From Microcebus murinus (Eukaryota; Chordata; Mammalia; Primates; Cheirogaleidae): DNA of 64,000 bases. This document shows positions 1-12,039 of the stretch, piece by piece. Below the pieces are notes generated by a model. It made no database searches and was not told the DNA's origin. It saw nothing but the letters and a program-made list of their open reading frames with translations. The stretch's first letter is position 1; each line of letters begins with the position of its first letter. A program made the position numbers and the translations under genes. Location of the stretch: NCBI RefSeq assembly GCF_040939455.1, contig NC_134106.1, forward strand, positions 72,518,001 through 72,582,000. Direction: 5' to 3'.

Positions 1-65
1 CCATGACCAATGGGAATTTAAGGCCCTGAAGAAACTCTGAGAGCCAGTGTCAAGAATATGTCTCA

Positions 66-385
66 GGTCTGGCGTGGTGGCTCACATCTATAATCCTAGC
101 ACTCTGGGAGGCCAAGGCTGGAGGACTGCTTGAGGTCAGGAGTGTGAGACCAGTCTCAACAAGAGTGAGACCCCGTCTATACTATAAATAGAAAGAAATT
201 AGCCAAACAACTAAAAATAGGAAAAATTAGCTGGGCATGGTAGCTCATGCCTGTAGTCCTAGCTATTCGGGAGGCTGAGGCAGGAGGATTGCTTGAGCCC
301 AGGAGTTTGAGGTTGCTGTGAGCTAAGCTGATACCAGGGCACTCTAGCCTGGGCAACAGAGCAAGACTCTGTCTCAAAAAAAAAA
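66..385 (+). mobile_element. Alu (strepsirrhine type), dimeric
   Basis: Starts with a diverged GGCGTGGTGGCTCAC-like left arm and ends in an A-run after GTCTC. It has the right-arm phrase GTTTGAGGTTGCTGTGAGCTAAGC typical of strepsirrhine Alus. Flanking near-identical direct repeats (AAGAATATGTCTCA at 52-65 and AAGAGTATGTCTCA at 386-399) mark the L1-type insertion. Confidence 0.93.
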
Positions 386-419
386 AAGAGTATGTCTCAC
401 AGGGAACTGGAGTATCAGA

Positions 420-1650
420 CACACATTTCAACCATTCATTTGTTAAATGTTGTTCCCTATAGGAAGAAGGTGTTGAAAATTTTAAAGCAGCTATCATTGC
501 TATCCTTAATGAAGTAAGGCAAATTATGCTTACAACAAATAAAAAGATAAGAAATCTCAGCACAGAAATATAAAGCTTTATATTTCCATATATAATGAAT
601 GTTCTAGGACTGAACTATACAATATCTAAAATTTAAAAGTTTGCAATAAAATGAACAACCAAATTGAAATAACAGAAGGAGCAGTAAGGGAACTTGAAGA
701 CAGATCAATACACATTGGGGGAGGAGGGAAAGATAGACATTATCCAATGAGAAACAGAAGAAAAAAGATTGAAAAAAAGGTAATAAAGCTTTAGGTAACT
801 GTTAGATAATATCAAATGGTTTCATATATGTATAATTGTACCACAAGGAAAAAGAGAGAAAATGAGTTATAAAAAAATTTGAAAAAATAATGGCTAAAAA
901 TCTCCCAATTTTTATGGAAAATATAAATTTACAGATTTAAGATGCCTAATGAACACTAAACAGAATAAACCTGAAAAAGGCCACACCACGGCACAATTAT
1001 AGTCTAACTGTTGAAAACCTAAGATCTTGAAAGCAGCAAGAAGCATGACAGATTATATATAGTGGAATAATGACTATAGCTGACTTGTCATCAGAAACTA
1101 TGAAAGCCAGAAATGTATATGAAAAACATCTTGAAAGTACTTAAAGAAAAAACTTCCAGGTCAAAACTTTATATTTGGTAAAAAAAAAAAAAAAAATCCT
1201 TCAAAAATAAAGGTAAAATGAAGACTTCTTCACCCATAACTCTCACTACAAAAAAATGCTAAAGGAATTCTTCATGCTAAGTGAAAATATTACTGGATAT
1301 AAACAAAAATCCTTAGGAAGAAGTAGAGAGCATTGGAAATGGTAATTATCAGGGTAAATAAAAAATACTATATTTTTATTTTTGCTTTTTCCCTCTTAAT
1401 TTCTTTATAATACATGTCACTGTTGAAAGCAGAAATTGTAACATTTTCTTGTGGAAATGATAACCTACATTGACATAGAACATACAACAGCTATGACATA
1501 AAGGAGACGAAAGTGATAGGGACCTATATAGTTACAAGGTTTCTGAATTTTTTCATGAAATAGAGCAAGAGGAACTATCAGTAGACTTTGGAAAAGATAA
1601 AAGTGTATATTATAATCCCCAGGATAACCACTAAGGGCAGAAATCATCAA
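420..1650 (+). mobile_element. old L1/HAL1 ORF1-region remnant
   Basis: A-rich sense sequence resembling the ORF1 end of L1M/HAL1 elements: phrases about nucleic-acid chaperone-like A-rich coding, then AATGCTAAAGGAATTCTTCATGC near 1256, which is typical of the ORF1 C-terminal region. All frames are broken. It is probably continuous with the L1 sequence from 2030 on, with an LTR inserted between them. The family assignment is from memory and could be HAL1 or L1ME. Confidence 0.55.
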
Positions 1651-1670
1651 AATGAATAAAAAAGCAAGAT

Positions 1671-2024
1671 CCTATGGGCTGAATTGTGTCCCCCTGAATT
1701 CATATATTGAAGCCCTATCTCCCAGTGTGGCTATATTTGGAGTAAGGAAATAATTAAGGTTAAATGAGGTCATAAGGGTGGAACCCTAATCCAATAGGAT
1801 TAGTGTCTTTATAAGGGGAGTGAGCAGAGAGTTTCTCCACCATGTGAGGTTACAGGGAGAAGGCAGCCATCTAGAAGTTGGAAGACAACATTCACCAGGA
1901 CTGAATTGGCCAGCACTTTGATCTTGGACTTCATAGCCTCCAGAACTGCGAGAAAACAAATTTCCACTATTTAAGCCACCCAATCCATAGTATTTTGTTA
2001 TGACAGCCTAAGCTAACTAAGACA
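1671..2024 (+). mobile_element. solitary MaLR/MLT1-like LTR
   Basis: Begins near TATGGGCTGAATTGTG, contains TTAAATGAGGTCATAAGGG and CCAGAACTGCGAG, and ends near CTAACTAAGACA. This is the standard layout of MaLR-class LTRs. No internal region follows, so it is probably a solo LTR inside the older L1. The same family is seen in reverse at 18226-18596. Confidence 0.65.
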
Positions 2025-2737
2025 CCAAGTATATTCTTTCTTTGGAAGACACATAGAGGCTGAAAGCAAATAGATGAAAAAGTACATACCATTCAAACAG
2101 TAAGCAAAATAAAGCTGAAGTGGCTACAGTAATATCAGATAAAATATATTTTAAGACAAAAAAGACTACGAGAGATCAAGAGGAACATTTTATAAAAATA
2201 AGATCACTTCATCAGGAAGACAATAGTCATAAATATGTATGTACCAAGTAATAGAGCTTCACAATACATAAAGTTTTCCAGAATATACACGTGTGACTAT
2301 TGTAATAAAAAAATAAAAAAAAATTAAAAAAAATTAAAAAAAAAGTTTTCCAGAATAAAAAGAAATAGATAATTTTATAATCACATTTTAAAATGTTAAC
2401 ACCTCTCTCTTTCTCTCTCGCAACTAACAGAAAAGTCAGACAAAAAAAAATCAGCACATAGACAAAATGTAATCACTATCAACCACCTTGAACTATTTGA
2501 TATTTATAGAACATTTTACCCATCATCTGCAGAACACACATTCTTTTCAAGTCCATGTGATATGTTCACCCAAATAGACCACACCCAGACCACATAATAA
2601 GTTTTAATTCATTTTAAAAGATTACAATCATATCAACTATGTCCTCTGATCACAATGAAATTAAATTGGAAATTGATAACCATAAAAATAACTAGGAAAA
2701 ATCAGTATATCTGGAAATTAAACAACACAGCTTTATA

Positions 2738-2930
2738 CAGGGTTTATCGACCCTGGGCTGGACAATTCTTTGTAGTGGGAGGCTACCCTGTGCACTGCAG
2801 GAAGCCCGGCAGCATCCCTGGCTCTATGCACTAGTTGCCAGTTGTACCCTTACAGTTGTGACAATCAAAAATGTCACTAAACATTGCCAAATATTCCCTG
2901 GGGGCCAAATCACCCAGTTGAGAACCACTG
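2738..2930. mobile_element. MER5A-like hAT (Charlie) non-autonomous element
   Basis: Contains GGGCTGGACAATTCTTTG, GCAGCATCCCTGGC and the terminal GTTGAGAACCACTG, all matching the MER5A consensus as I recall it. It splits the L1 ORF2 sequence, which resumes at about 2931. Confidence 0.8.
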
Positions 2931-3528
2931 TTCTAAATAATTCTCGGGTTGAGAAAGTAATCACATTGGAAATGAGAAAGTATTTTGTGCTAAATGATAA
3001 AAATATAACATACTAACATTTGTGGAATGTAGCTAAAGCTACGCTTAAAGGGAAATAAATATAGCATTAAACCAAATACTTCATTTAGAAAAGAAGACCT
3101 AAAATGAGTGATTTAAACTCCCATCCTAAGAACCTAGAAAAAGAACAGCAAATTAAACCCAAAATAAATAGAAGAAGTAATGAAAATAAGAGCAGAAACC
3201 AATGAAAAACAAAATGAGCAAAGAATAGAGACAATCAATAAAACCAAAAGCTTGTTCTTTGAAGGATCAATAAAATTGATAAAACTTTAGTTAGGCTAAT
3301 CAAGAAAAGTAGAGGGAAGATACAAATTACCAAAATCAGGGATGAAAGAGGAGATACTGCTGGATATTTCATAGGCATTCAAATGATAATAAAAAACCAA
3401 TTTCTAGAAAGACATAAATTTATAAAACTTAAGAATAAATTGAAAATTTGAGTAGCCTAATATCATATACAAATTTTGATCTCATAATTGAGAAACTTCC
3501 CACAATTCCAGACTTAGATGTTTTTATA

Positions 3529-3892
3529 GTACTCCCCCCTTATTCTCAGGGGATAAGTTCAAGACCCACAGAGGATGCCTGAAACCATGGGTAGTACCAA
3601 ACCCTTTATATACTATGTTTTTTCAATCTGATAACTGAGATAGCTAATAAGTGACTAATAGGCAGGTAGCATATACAGGATGGATCTGCTAGACCAAGGG
3701 ATAATTCATGTCCTGGGTAGGATAGAGCAGGACATTGAAAGATTTCATCATACTGCTAAGAATGGCACATAATTTAAAACTTATGAATTGTTTATTTATT
3801 GAATTTTTCATTTTAATATTTTTCAGGTCACAGTTGATGGCAGGTAGCTGAAACTGTGAAGAGCAAAACCAGTGGTGGGGGCTACTAGTGTA
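3529..3892. mobile_element. Tigger-like DNA transposon remnant, TA flanks
   Basis: The left end, TACTCCCCCCTTATTCTC, and right end, GGTGGGGGCTACTAGTGTA, form a degraded terminal inverted repeat. The inner sequence GGATGCCTGAAACCATGGGTAGTACC and GTAGCTGAAACTGTGAAGAGC is typical of Tigger-derived non-autonomous elements. L1 sequence is continuous across the insertion with TA on each side, as expected for pogo/Tigger transposition. Confidence 0.7.
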
Positions 3893-4420
3893 CCTGTGAG
3901 TTCTATCAACCTTTAGAAAAGAATCCTACACAAACTTTATCAGATAATGGAAAAGAGAGAACTTACCAATTCATTTTACAGGACCAGCATTACACTGATA
4001 GTAAAACCAGACACTGATCATAAGAAGAGAAAACTATAGACATATATATATCTCATGAGTATAAATGCAAAAATCTTTAACAAAATTTTAGCAAATCAAA
4101 TGTAAAAATATATTAAAAGGATAACACATCATGAAAAAGTGTGTTTTTTTCCTGGGAATGAAAGATTGGTTTAATATTTGAAATTCAAAAATATGTAATT
4201 TACCATATTAGTAAAATAAAAGAGAAAAACCATACAATCTTTTCAATAGATGCAGAAAAAGCATTTGAAAAAATTTCAACATGTATTCATGATAAAAACC
4301 CTCACTCCACTAAGAATCAAAGGACATTTCCTCAACCACATTAAGGTTGTTTAGTAAAAATCTATATCTAATATCATAGTGATCAAAATGCAACACTTTT
4401 ACCTAACATTAAGAACAAGG

Positions 4421-4778
<358 letters not shown>

Positions 4779-5440
4779 TTAGCCACTTCTATTTAGTGTT
4801 GTGCTGGAGGTCCTTGCCACTGCAACAAAACAAGAAAAGAAATAAAAGTTATAAAGACTGGAAGGGAAGAAGTAAAACTTTTTTTTATTGGCAGACATGT
4901 TTACCTACCTAAAGAATCCTAAAGGATCTACAAATAGGCTAGGAAAACTAATTACTGAATTTAGCGAGATTGTATAGTACAATATGAATGTACAAAAATT
5001 TCTTGCATTTAGGTTGTAATGAACACTTAGTGAAATTTTTAAATTACATCATTTAAACTATAATAAATAAAATAAAATATTTATTATAATAAATAAAATA
5101 ATAAATAAAATAAACTATAATAAATAAATGAGAGATGAGCAAGATTTGTGTATTAAAAACTACAAAACATTACAAAAGGAAATTAAAGAAGACTAGTAAG
5201 TGGAGAGATCTACATATTCATGGATAGAAGATCAATGTTGTTAAGTCTGTTCTCCAATTTGATCTGTAGATTCAAGGCAATATCAATAAAAATCCTAAAA
5301 GGATATTTTTAAAAAATTAACAAGCTTATTCTAAGAGTTATGTCTAAGATTCTAAATAACTGTGTTAAACCTAATAAACAAAACCTATAAAACTTTATAA
5401 GTAGATTCTTCACTAACCATTCAAAGACATTTAAAATCTG

Positions 5441-8400
5441 AATCAAGTGCTTTTATGTTTTACATATTTAAAATTAATTTTTAATTTAAATTAAAGGCAT
5501 GAAACTAGATTCTAGGTGAATTTAGAAATAATACAAAGATACTTAATATTAATATTGTAGGCTTCCTTTACTTATCTAAATTCTTATTTTATTACCTCTC
5601 CATATTTGCAAAAGCCCTTACCAATAAAGGGGAGTGCACTTAGCACTTAGAAAGGTTGAGAGTCTTGGGTTGAAGATTCAGGTCCATGACATGCTCAAGT
5701 ATTAGATTATTGGTTAAAGGCATGAGACTAGTGTGCAAATATAGGCACCACATCCAGACTGATGCTACCTGAGACACAGGTTAATGCACAGAGCCCCTTC
5801 TTATCTTGGAGACTTTTTTTCCAAGCCTTCATCTTTTTGTGTATCACCTTCACTCAATCCCTTTATCCGTTCATTCTCTTCCACATATAAATATAACTAT
5901 ATATATACTGACACACATATATACACACATACATATGTGTATGCTTGTGTATGTATACATATGTGTGTGTAAATATATGTGTTTTATTTTACATTAACTG
6001 CCTTTATAACCTTCAATTGCTTGATTTGGGTAGAATTTTGCCCTCTCCCCCAATCCTGAGCTCCTGCTTCCCTCTCTGCCCCATCCATGGCTGCTGACTA
6101 CTGTGCTGCATGATTAGAGTTTATTTAATTGTGCACACTCATGCATGCACACGCAGCATCCAGGTACTGACACTCCTTTCATAGTTTGTTTCATTATCTG
6201 GCCTAACAATATATTCTAGCCAATATATTGATCCATTTCATTTATCTGTTGTTGGTCTATACCTGCCAATATCACCTAGCAACATTCTACTTTCCTCATT
6301 TTACAGACGAGCTTCCTAGGTTTGGCAAAGCAGTGGGCTCTGCCCAAATCTACCATTCGCTACCTGGTGCCTTGCCCCAGGCTCCCATGGACCGAATGCT
6401 GTATTTTCCACTTCTTCACTCAGCCAAGGCTTATCATCCTCAGCTATAGACCCAGGCTGTTTTTAGTTTCTTCATCAAACTGTATCTGTCCTAGCTAATT
6501 TCTATCAAACACCTTTATGCTAAGAAGCAGAATTAAAGTGTAATGAGTAACATGTGCCTTTCCACATGAGCCTGTAATATGAACCCCTAGGGAATGAGAT
6601 GGGAGCTAGATTGCCAACGCTGTTACAGGTGTAGGTGTTTGGGGACTGTAGTGGGAGGACAGAAGAGATCCGGTCACTTGGGGATAAGCCGGCCTGCAGT
6701 ATCCAAAGATCATGCCTTTAGGCTCCTGGGAGTAACTGATGTTGCAAAGTCTGGGGCCCAGGAGCCCCTCCCCCACCAGGAAGCTCAGTCCCACAGCTAG
6801 ACAGCTCTGTTACCCAACACCCAGCCTGCTGGGAGCAGCCAGCCACCCAGTTTATGCTGTCGGTGATCTCATTAGAATGAACGAGATGAGTCAACATTCA
6901 CACAAAGACCTTCTGGCCTGCAATCTGAGAACAGGTTTAGGAAGAACAAAGCAAAGGGGAGAAATGTAACCAAGAACTATCTCTTTATTGCTTTTGAGTT
7001 GTTTAAGGGGGTTTTAAAGGATTAAGGCTAAAGAAATGTTGACTGTAGGGAGAGGAGCAGGATATCAGCTGAACAGAATAGAGGCCTTTGTGCTGACTAA
7101 GAGGAGAAGCACATTAAAGAAAATCTCAGCAGCCTGGCTGCTCGCAGGGGAGAGAGCTGGAAGTCAAAGGTGGATAGAATGCCAGGTTTTCAGCCTGGAG
7201 GGAGAAGTCAAGGTATAGAGAGACCTGTAGGGTGGCTGTGGGTTATGAGTAGGTAGCTGAGGACTACCAGAGTTCCCCAGCCCCTCCTTCCAATCCACTC
7301 CCAAATTTTTGACCAAACCCTGGGAGGAACCTCACCATAAGCACTGGACAAAAAGAAGGGCTAAGCCCTAGGACATACGGAAGCAACATGCCAGGTCATC
7401 CAGAGACACTAAGGGTCACAAACAACTTCAATGAGGCATAAGATGGATCTTAGAGTATGACAGGTTCCATCCCATCCTTTTTTCTCTTTTGTCATATTTT
7501 CTTCTTCCGGGTAGGACTTTCTGTTTCTCTCATGGCATCAGCCTGTGCCTTTCCGTGCTTCTCCACTCCCTCCATCTCATTCATGTCTGTTTCTCAGTTA
7601 TCCTCTGGAGATGTTTCCCCCCAAAGGGGTACTAGGGCTACTACTCCTAACTCCCTCAAATGGAGGCACAACCAGGAGGGGATTTCCACCGTTGAGAACT
7701 TTCCACACCACCTCCGTCTCTCCCCACCGGCCACACACCCACAGTCAAAGGAATAAAGAACAAATAAGGGCTCTGGGCAAAGAAATGATTTATGTTCTTC
7801 TTTTAAGTGAACAGCCTCAAAAAGCCCAATAGTACTTTCTATTTTTATCCCTCACCAGATGTTACCGTCCCATTCTTCCAGCAAGCCTGCCAGGTAGCGT
7901 TTACCTTCATTGGAAAAATTCATCATAGCCCTGGAGATGGTGGGTGGCAGGGGAATGCCCTTATTCCTACCCTCCATACTGAGCTGACTGCCTTAAAACT
8001 ATCCATATTCATTTCCTTCTTCAAAGTCTACTCAGAACTTTCCTTATTGTTGGAAGTCTTATCTCCCTCCCTTCCTCTCTCTGTCTCTCTGATTGGTCCA
8101 GCCATGATCACATGATGTGACCAGGTCTGCCTTCCCTCTGTACCATTCATTCGGAGATGGGTTGAGGCTCCAGCCACCAGGAAGCTGTGCGGGCCGGGGA
8201 AGATCGCTGCTTACCTCAACTTTCAAATGACAGGCGGTGGGGGAGTCAGGTCACTGATTCAAGTTGGAGTTTCATGTGGCTCCTTTGAGGGCAGGGACAT
8301 TTAAATCACCCAGGAAGTTTTGTGAAGCATACACTCTTATCCAGGATGTGCACTGGAATGACTGATGACATTTTAAAACCTTAATTTCACATAAACATCT

Positions 8401-9496
8401 CTCCAGACTAGAAAATTCTGATGTCATGGTTTTGAGGCAGAACTTAGAAATTTTACTTTATTCTTTTCTTTTCTTGTTTAACTTCCCTGATGATTACTGA
8501 TTGATTGACAAACAAACTGACGTAGATCTCCTTGCTTGTGTCTCCAAAACAAAGTGAAACGGAAGTATCTAGTTACTGCCTCATTATTAAGTTTCCATGA
8601 ACAACCACAATGACCAAAGAGGATAAATCTTGACAAAAAATTAAAAGAGAAACCTGTAGGCTCTCTTCTGGGCCCTGATCTTTTGCTGGAAACTTAGGTA
8701 AGGCTTCAAATTTCAGCAGCCAGAGCCAAAGACCATCTATACTCACTCAGACAGTTTAGTTTATCCACTCTGACAAAAGCTTTAATGGAGAAGAGGAACA
8801 CCCAGATGCACAAGCAAGCAACTTGCCTGTCTCCACTTTGTTGTAATTCCTTAGAAGTTGATGAAAAGAGACTTGTCAGGCATTGAGGGTCGGGTTGATC
8901 TCCTGGAGCTACAGTCATCTTAAGGAAGAGGCTGCACTCAAGGTGAGCATGGGTAGCACATACTCAGTTAACCATGGCTGAGACTAATGGTTACTAGGCC
9001 ATGAGGTGTCAACTTTAGAGTTTTGTTACGTGTCTTCCCCTGTTTAGGTTGGCCCTTGCTATGAAGTTCTAGGACCTTCACAAATGCATCAGCCTCAGGA
9101 GAAAGCCCAGGAGAGAGTGGCATAGGATGATTCAGAGAGATGAAGGGGGCCTTCATTTGGTGAGGTTTTGTAGACTAGCATAAGGCATGTTCACCTTATA
9201 ATATATGTGTCAGGAAAGCTTCAGAAGGATTTAATGCCCTGATTTATGTTTCTAAAAGAACATTCTGGTTGCTAGTATAGAGAATAGAATGTAGACGATT
9301 GGCAGGAATGGGAGAAACTGTAACTTTTAGAAGACTATTGCAGAGGTCTAGGCTAGAGAATCTGGCAGCTTAGACCAGAGTGGTAGTAAAGGACATGGTG
9401 AGAGACAGAAATATTTCAAAGATCAAAATATATTTTGGAGATATTTTTATTAGACTTGCTGATGGATTGGATATGGAGAGTGAGTGGGTGAGTGGT
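5441..9496. other. mainly unique sequence, no gene recognised
   Basis: No recognisable gene or interspersed repeat apart from the alternating-purine microsatellite at 5878-5985. Open frames here are short, overlapping and not conserved-looking. Some parts, such as 6840-6960 (with an AP-1-like TGAGTCA) and 8100-8300, look like ordinary unique mammalian sequence that could include regulatory elements, but nothing visible proves this. Confidence 0.5.
5878..5985. repeat. (TA/CA/TG) mixed microsatellite
   Basis: Runs of alternating pyrimidine-purine (ATATATATAC, ACACACATACATATGTGTATG, TGTGTGTAAATATATGTG) over about 100 bases. Confidence 0.85.
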
Positions 9497-9781
9497 GGCC
9501 AGGTGTGGTGGCTCACACTTGTAATCCCAGCAGTCTGGGAGGCTAAGGCGGGAGTATTGCTTGAGCTCAGGAGTTGAGACCAGCCTGAGCAAAAGTGAGA
9601 CCTCATCTCTACTAAAAATAGAAAAATTAGCCGAGCATGGTGGCACATGCCTGTAGTCCCAGCTACTTGTGAGGCTGAAGCTGAGGATCTCTTGAGCCCA
9701 GGAGTTGCAGTGAGCTACAATGACGCCAGTGCACTCTAGCCAGGGCGACAGAGAAAGACTCTGTCTCAAAAAAATAAAAAA
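9497..9781 (+). mobile_element. AluJ-like Alu (older)
   Basis: Dimeric Alu lacking the AATTAATTGGCCAAC middle block seen in younger lemur Alus; it has AAAAATAGAAAAATTAGCC instead. A-rich tail at 9767-9781. Confidence 0.9.
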
Positions 9782-9843
9782 GTAAAAATCAAGGAAACAT
9801 AATCCTCCTCCTCACTGTCCCCCTCCATATTGAAATTTTTTTT

Positions 9844-9857
9844 AAAAAATGAATTTA
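9844..9857 (+). other. target-site duplication, left copy (DSTN retrocopy)
   Basis: AAAAAATGAATTTA, preceded by a T-run. This fits an L1-endonuclease TTTT/AAAA target, and the repeat recurs exactly at 10613-10626. Confidence 0.9.
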
Positions 9858-10618
9858 GCTCTCGGCCCCGCAGCTGTGAGGAGGACGCTCTGCAGTCTCC
9901 GCGACCACCGACCACCGGGGCGAAAATGGGCTCAGGAGTGCAAGTTGCTGATGAAGTATGTCGCATTTTTTATGACATGAAAGTTAGGAAATGCTCCACA
10001 CCAGAAGAAATCAAAAAAAGAAAGAAGGCTGTCATTTTTTGTCTCAGTGCAGACAAAAAGTGCATCATTGTAGAAGAAGGCAAAGAGATCTTGGTTGGAG
10101 ATGTTGGTGTAACCATAACTGATCCTTTCAAGAATTTTGTGGGAATGCTTCCTGAAAAAGATTGTCACTATGCTTTATATGATGCAAGCTTTGAAACCAA
10201 GGAATCCAGAAAAGAAGAGTTGATGTTTTTTTTGTGGGCACCAGAACTTGCACCTCTGAAAAGTAAAATGATCTATGCAAGCTCCAAGGATGCAATCAAA
10301 AAGAAATTTCAAGGCATAAAACATGAATGTCAAGCAAATGGGCCAGAAGACCTCAATCAGGCTTGTATTGCTGAAAAGTTAGGTGGGTCCTTAATTGTAG
10401 CCTTTGAAGGATGTCCTGTGTAGATCATTCAGTGCCACAAATTGAAAGCTTCCATGTTTAATGTTATCCTCTTGCTATATAAATAAAGCAAAAATATATT
10501 TAGGCCAGGGTCTCACTGAGGGGGAACTGTCTTGTCATCTTTTAGAGTAAACTAAATATTCTATGAACTTTTGCAAACAGCCCTAAATAAATCTAAATTC
10601 TAAAGTTTAAAAAAAAAA
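9858..10618 (+). pseudogene. DSTN: destrin (DSTN) processed retrocopy, whole insert
   Basis: Intronless copy of a destrin mRNA. It has a GC-rich 5' UTR of about 68 bases (GCTCTCGGCCCCGCAGCTG onward), an uninterrupted 165-codon frame and about 185 bases of 3' UTR with AATAAA at 10482 and 10586. The poly(A) tail overlaps the right target duplication. Exact 14-base duplications at 9844-9857 and 10613-10626 show L1-mediated integration. The insertion point is between an AluJ-like element and a 5'-truncated Alu. There is no intron and no visible promoter of its own, so it is called here as a processed retrocopy, probably a pseudogene, although the frame is open. Confidence 0.93.
9926..10423 (+). 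CDS. DSTN: intact destrin (actin-depolymerizing factor) reading frame in a retrocopy
   Basis: Encodes 165 residues, the full destrin length. Destrin belongs to the ADF/cofilin family, which severs and depolymerises actin filaments in the cytoplasm. Visible family features are Ser3 (the LIM-kinase site in ADF/cofilin), the basic KKRKK nuclear-localisation-type stretch near residues 31-35, and the ADF-H fold. The long actin-binding helix lies at about 111-128 ([18 protein letters not shown]), and the C-terminus ends in EGCPV. Against the human protein from memory I count four changes (A2G, H70N, R81H, R145Q). The last two are CGN-to-CAN codons, which fits decay of methylated CpG. The ATG at 9926 is the parental start. 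An upstream in-frame ATG at 9830 would add 32 residues through the 5' UTR and is unlikely to be used. Expression is unknown; a recent non-functional copy would look the same. Confidence 0.75.
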   Translation: MGSGVQVADEVCRIFYDMKVRKCSTPEEIKKRKKAVIFCLSADKKCIIVEEGKEILVGDVGVTITDPFKNFVGMLPEKDCHYALYDASFETKESRKEELMFFLWAPELAPLKSKMIYASSKDAIKKKFQGIKHECQANGPEDLNQACIAEKLGGSLIVAFEGCPV

Positions 10619-10626
10619 TGAATTTA
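10613..10626 (+). other. target-site duplication, right copy (DSTN retrocopy)
   Basis: Exact repeat of 9844-9857 immediately after the retrocopy poly(A). Confidence 0.9.
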
Positions 10627-10628
10627 AA

Positions 10629-10845
10629 AGTTCATGACCAGCCTGAGCAAGAGTAAGACCCTGTCTCTACTAAAAATAGAAAAAATTAGCCGGTGTGGTC
10701 ATGTGCCCCTATAGTCCCAGGAAATCTGGAGGCTGAGGCAGGAGGATTCCTTGAGCCCAGGAGTTTGAGGTTGCTGTGAGCTAGGCTGACACCATGGCAC
10801 TCTACCCCAGGTGACAGAGCCCCCCCCCCAAAAAAAAAGAAAGTG
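10629..10845 (+). mobile_element. 5'-truncated Alu
   Basis: Begins within the left arm at GTTCATGACCAGCCTGAGC and runs through the right arm to a C-run and A-tail (10819-10840). The tail has a run of Cs where GACTCTGTCTC is expected. Confidence 0.85.
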
Positions 10846-11385
10846 AAGGGAAGAAAGAAATCAAGGTTGATTTCTATGCTTTTATACTTGAGGAAGTGGC
10901 TGGATGGTTGTATACTTTACTGGAATGGAGAAAACTTAGGGAGGAGTAGGCTTGGGTGGGTGGCGTGGGTGGTATGAAGATATAGAGAACCATGAGTCCT
11001 GTTTTGGCCATGGTAAGTTTGAGATACTTAAACTGTCAAGTGGAGATAGCAAGTAGACAGTAAAATATGTCTAGAATTCTCATGATGGGCCAGGGCAAGA
11101 GGTATGAATATGGATTCATTACCATATAAATAAACCTTATTTCTAAGGTTTCAAGGCATGACTTGCATTATCTATAGTGAGAGAATAGATGGAGGAGAGA
11201 TGCAAACTTGGGATCCGGCTATGGTTCACTCCAAAATTTCAAACAGACCAAAGGGTCTGTTATGACCCAGGGTAATGATCATCATTTAAATGGATAGAAT
11301 GTAATACAAAGACCTCTTAACTGGATACAATATTATTAATTAGGTTACAGAGAGGTACAAAGACCAACAGTAAGATATCATAGAC

Positions 11386-11585
11386 CAGCGGTCCCCAACC
11401 TTTTTGGCACCAGGGATCGGTTTCATGGAAGACAGTGTTTCCACAGACAGGTTGGTGGAGGGAGGCAGAGCTCAGGTAGTGATACAAGCAATGGGGAGTA
11501 GCTATAAATACAGATGGAGCTTTGCTTGCTCAACTACCACTGCTTACCTCCAGCTGTGCAGCCCAGTTCCTAAGTTTCACAGTCA
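11386..11585. mobile_element. MER1-like hAT (Charlie) element, truncated
   Basis: The terminus CAGCGGTCCCCAACC TTTTTGGCACCAGGGA is the standard MER1/Charlie3 end. It is followed by the 3'-half sequence GGCAGAGCTCAGG, GGGGAGTAGCTATAAATACAGATG and GTGCAGCCCAGTTCCTAA, so the middle is deleted and the right terminus degraded. Confidence 0.8.
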
Positions 11586-11683
11586 TGGAAGGCCAGGCAA
11601 AGACATGGTCTGAATCTTCGGAGTCCTTGACTTTTCTGATTGCTGAAGTTTTCTATTAACTTTTCCTATTGGACATGAAAGTA

Positions 11684-12013
11684 CAGTCATATGCCACATA
11701 AACAATGGACCATATAAATGATGGTGATCCCATAAGATTATAATATTGTATTTTTGATGTACCTTTTCTATGCTTAGATATATTTAGATACACAAATCCT
11801 TACCATTGTGTTGAATTGCCTATAGTATTCAGCACAGTGACATGTTGTACAGGTGTCTAGGCTAGGAGCAATAGGCTATACTATATAGCTTAGGTATGTG
11901 GCAGGCTATGCCATCTAGGTTTGTGTAAGTACACTCTGTGATGTTTGCATGACAAAATCACCAAATGATGAATTTCTCAGAATGTATCCCCATCATTAAG
12001 CAACATATATCTA
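11684..12013. mobile_element. TA-flanked DNA transposon remnant (CAGTCATATGCCACATAA ends)
   Basis: The left end CAGTCATATGCCACATAA and right end near ATCATTAAGCAACATATATC are a degraded inverted repeat. Inner text such as GTGGCAGGCTATGCCATC and GGTTTGTGTAAGTACACTCTG matches a common mammalian Tigger-age DNA element. The exact family name is uncertain. Confidence 0.65.
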
Positions 12014-12039
12014 TACTTAGAGATGCCCCAGGGAATCTT

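Noticed and set aside
177..563. Open frames with the '[15 protein letters not shown]' and '[18 protein letters not shown]' pattern, here and at many other places (for example 9416, 25920, 42867, 47329, 57810)
   Set aside because: These are translations of antisense or sense Alu sequence and not genes.
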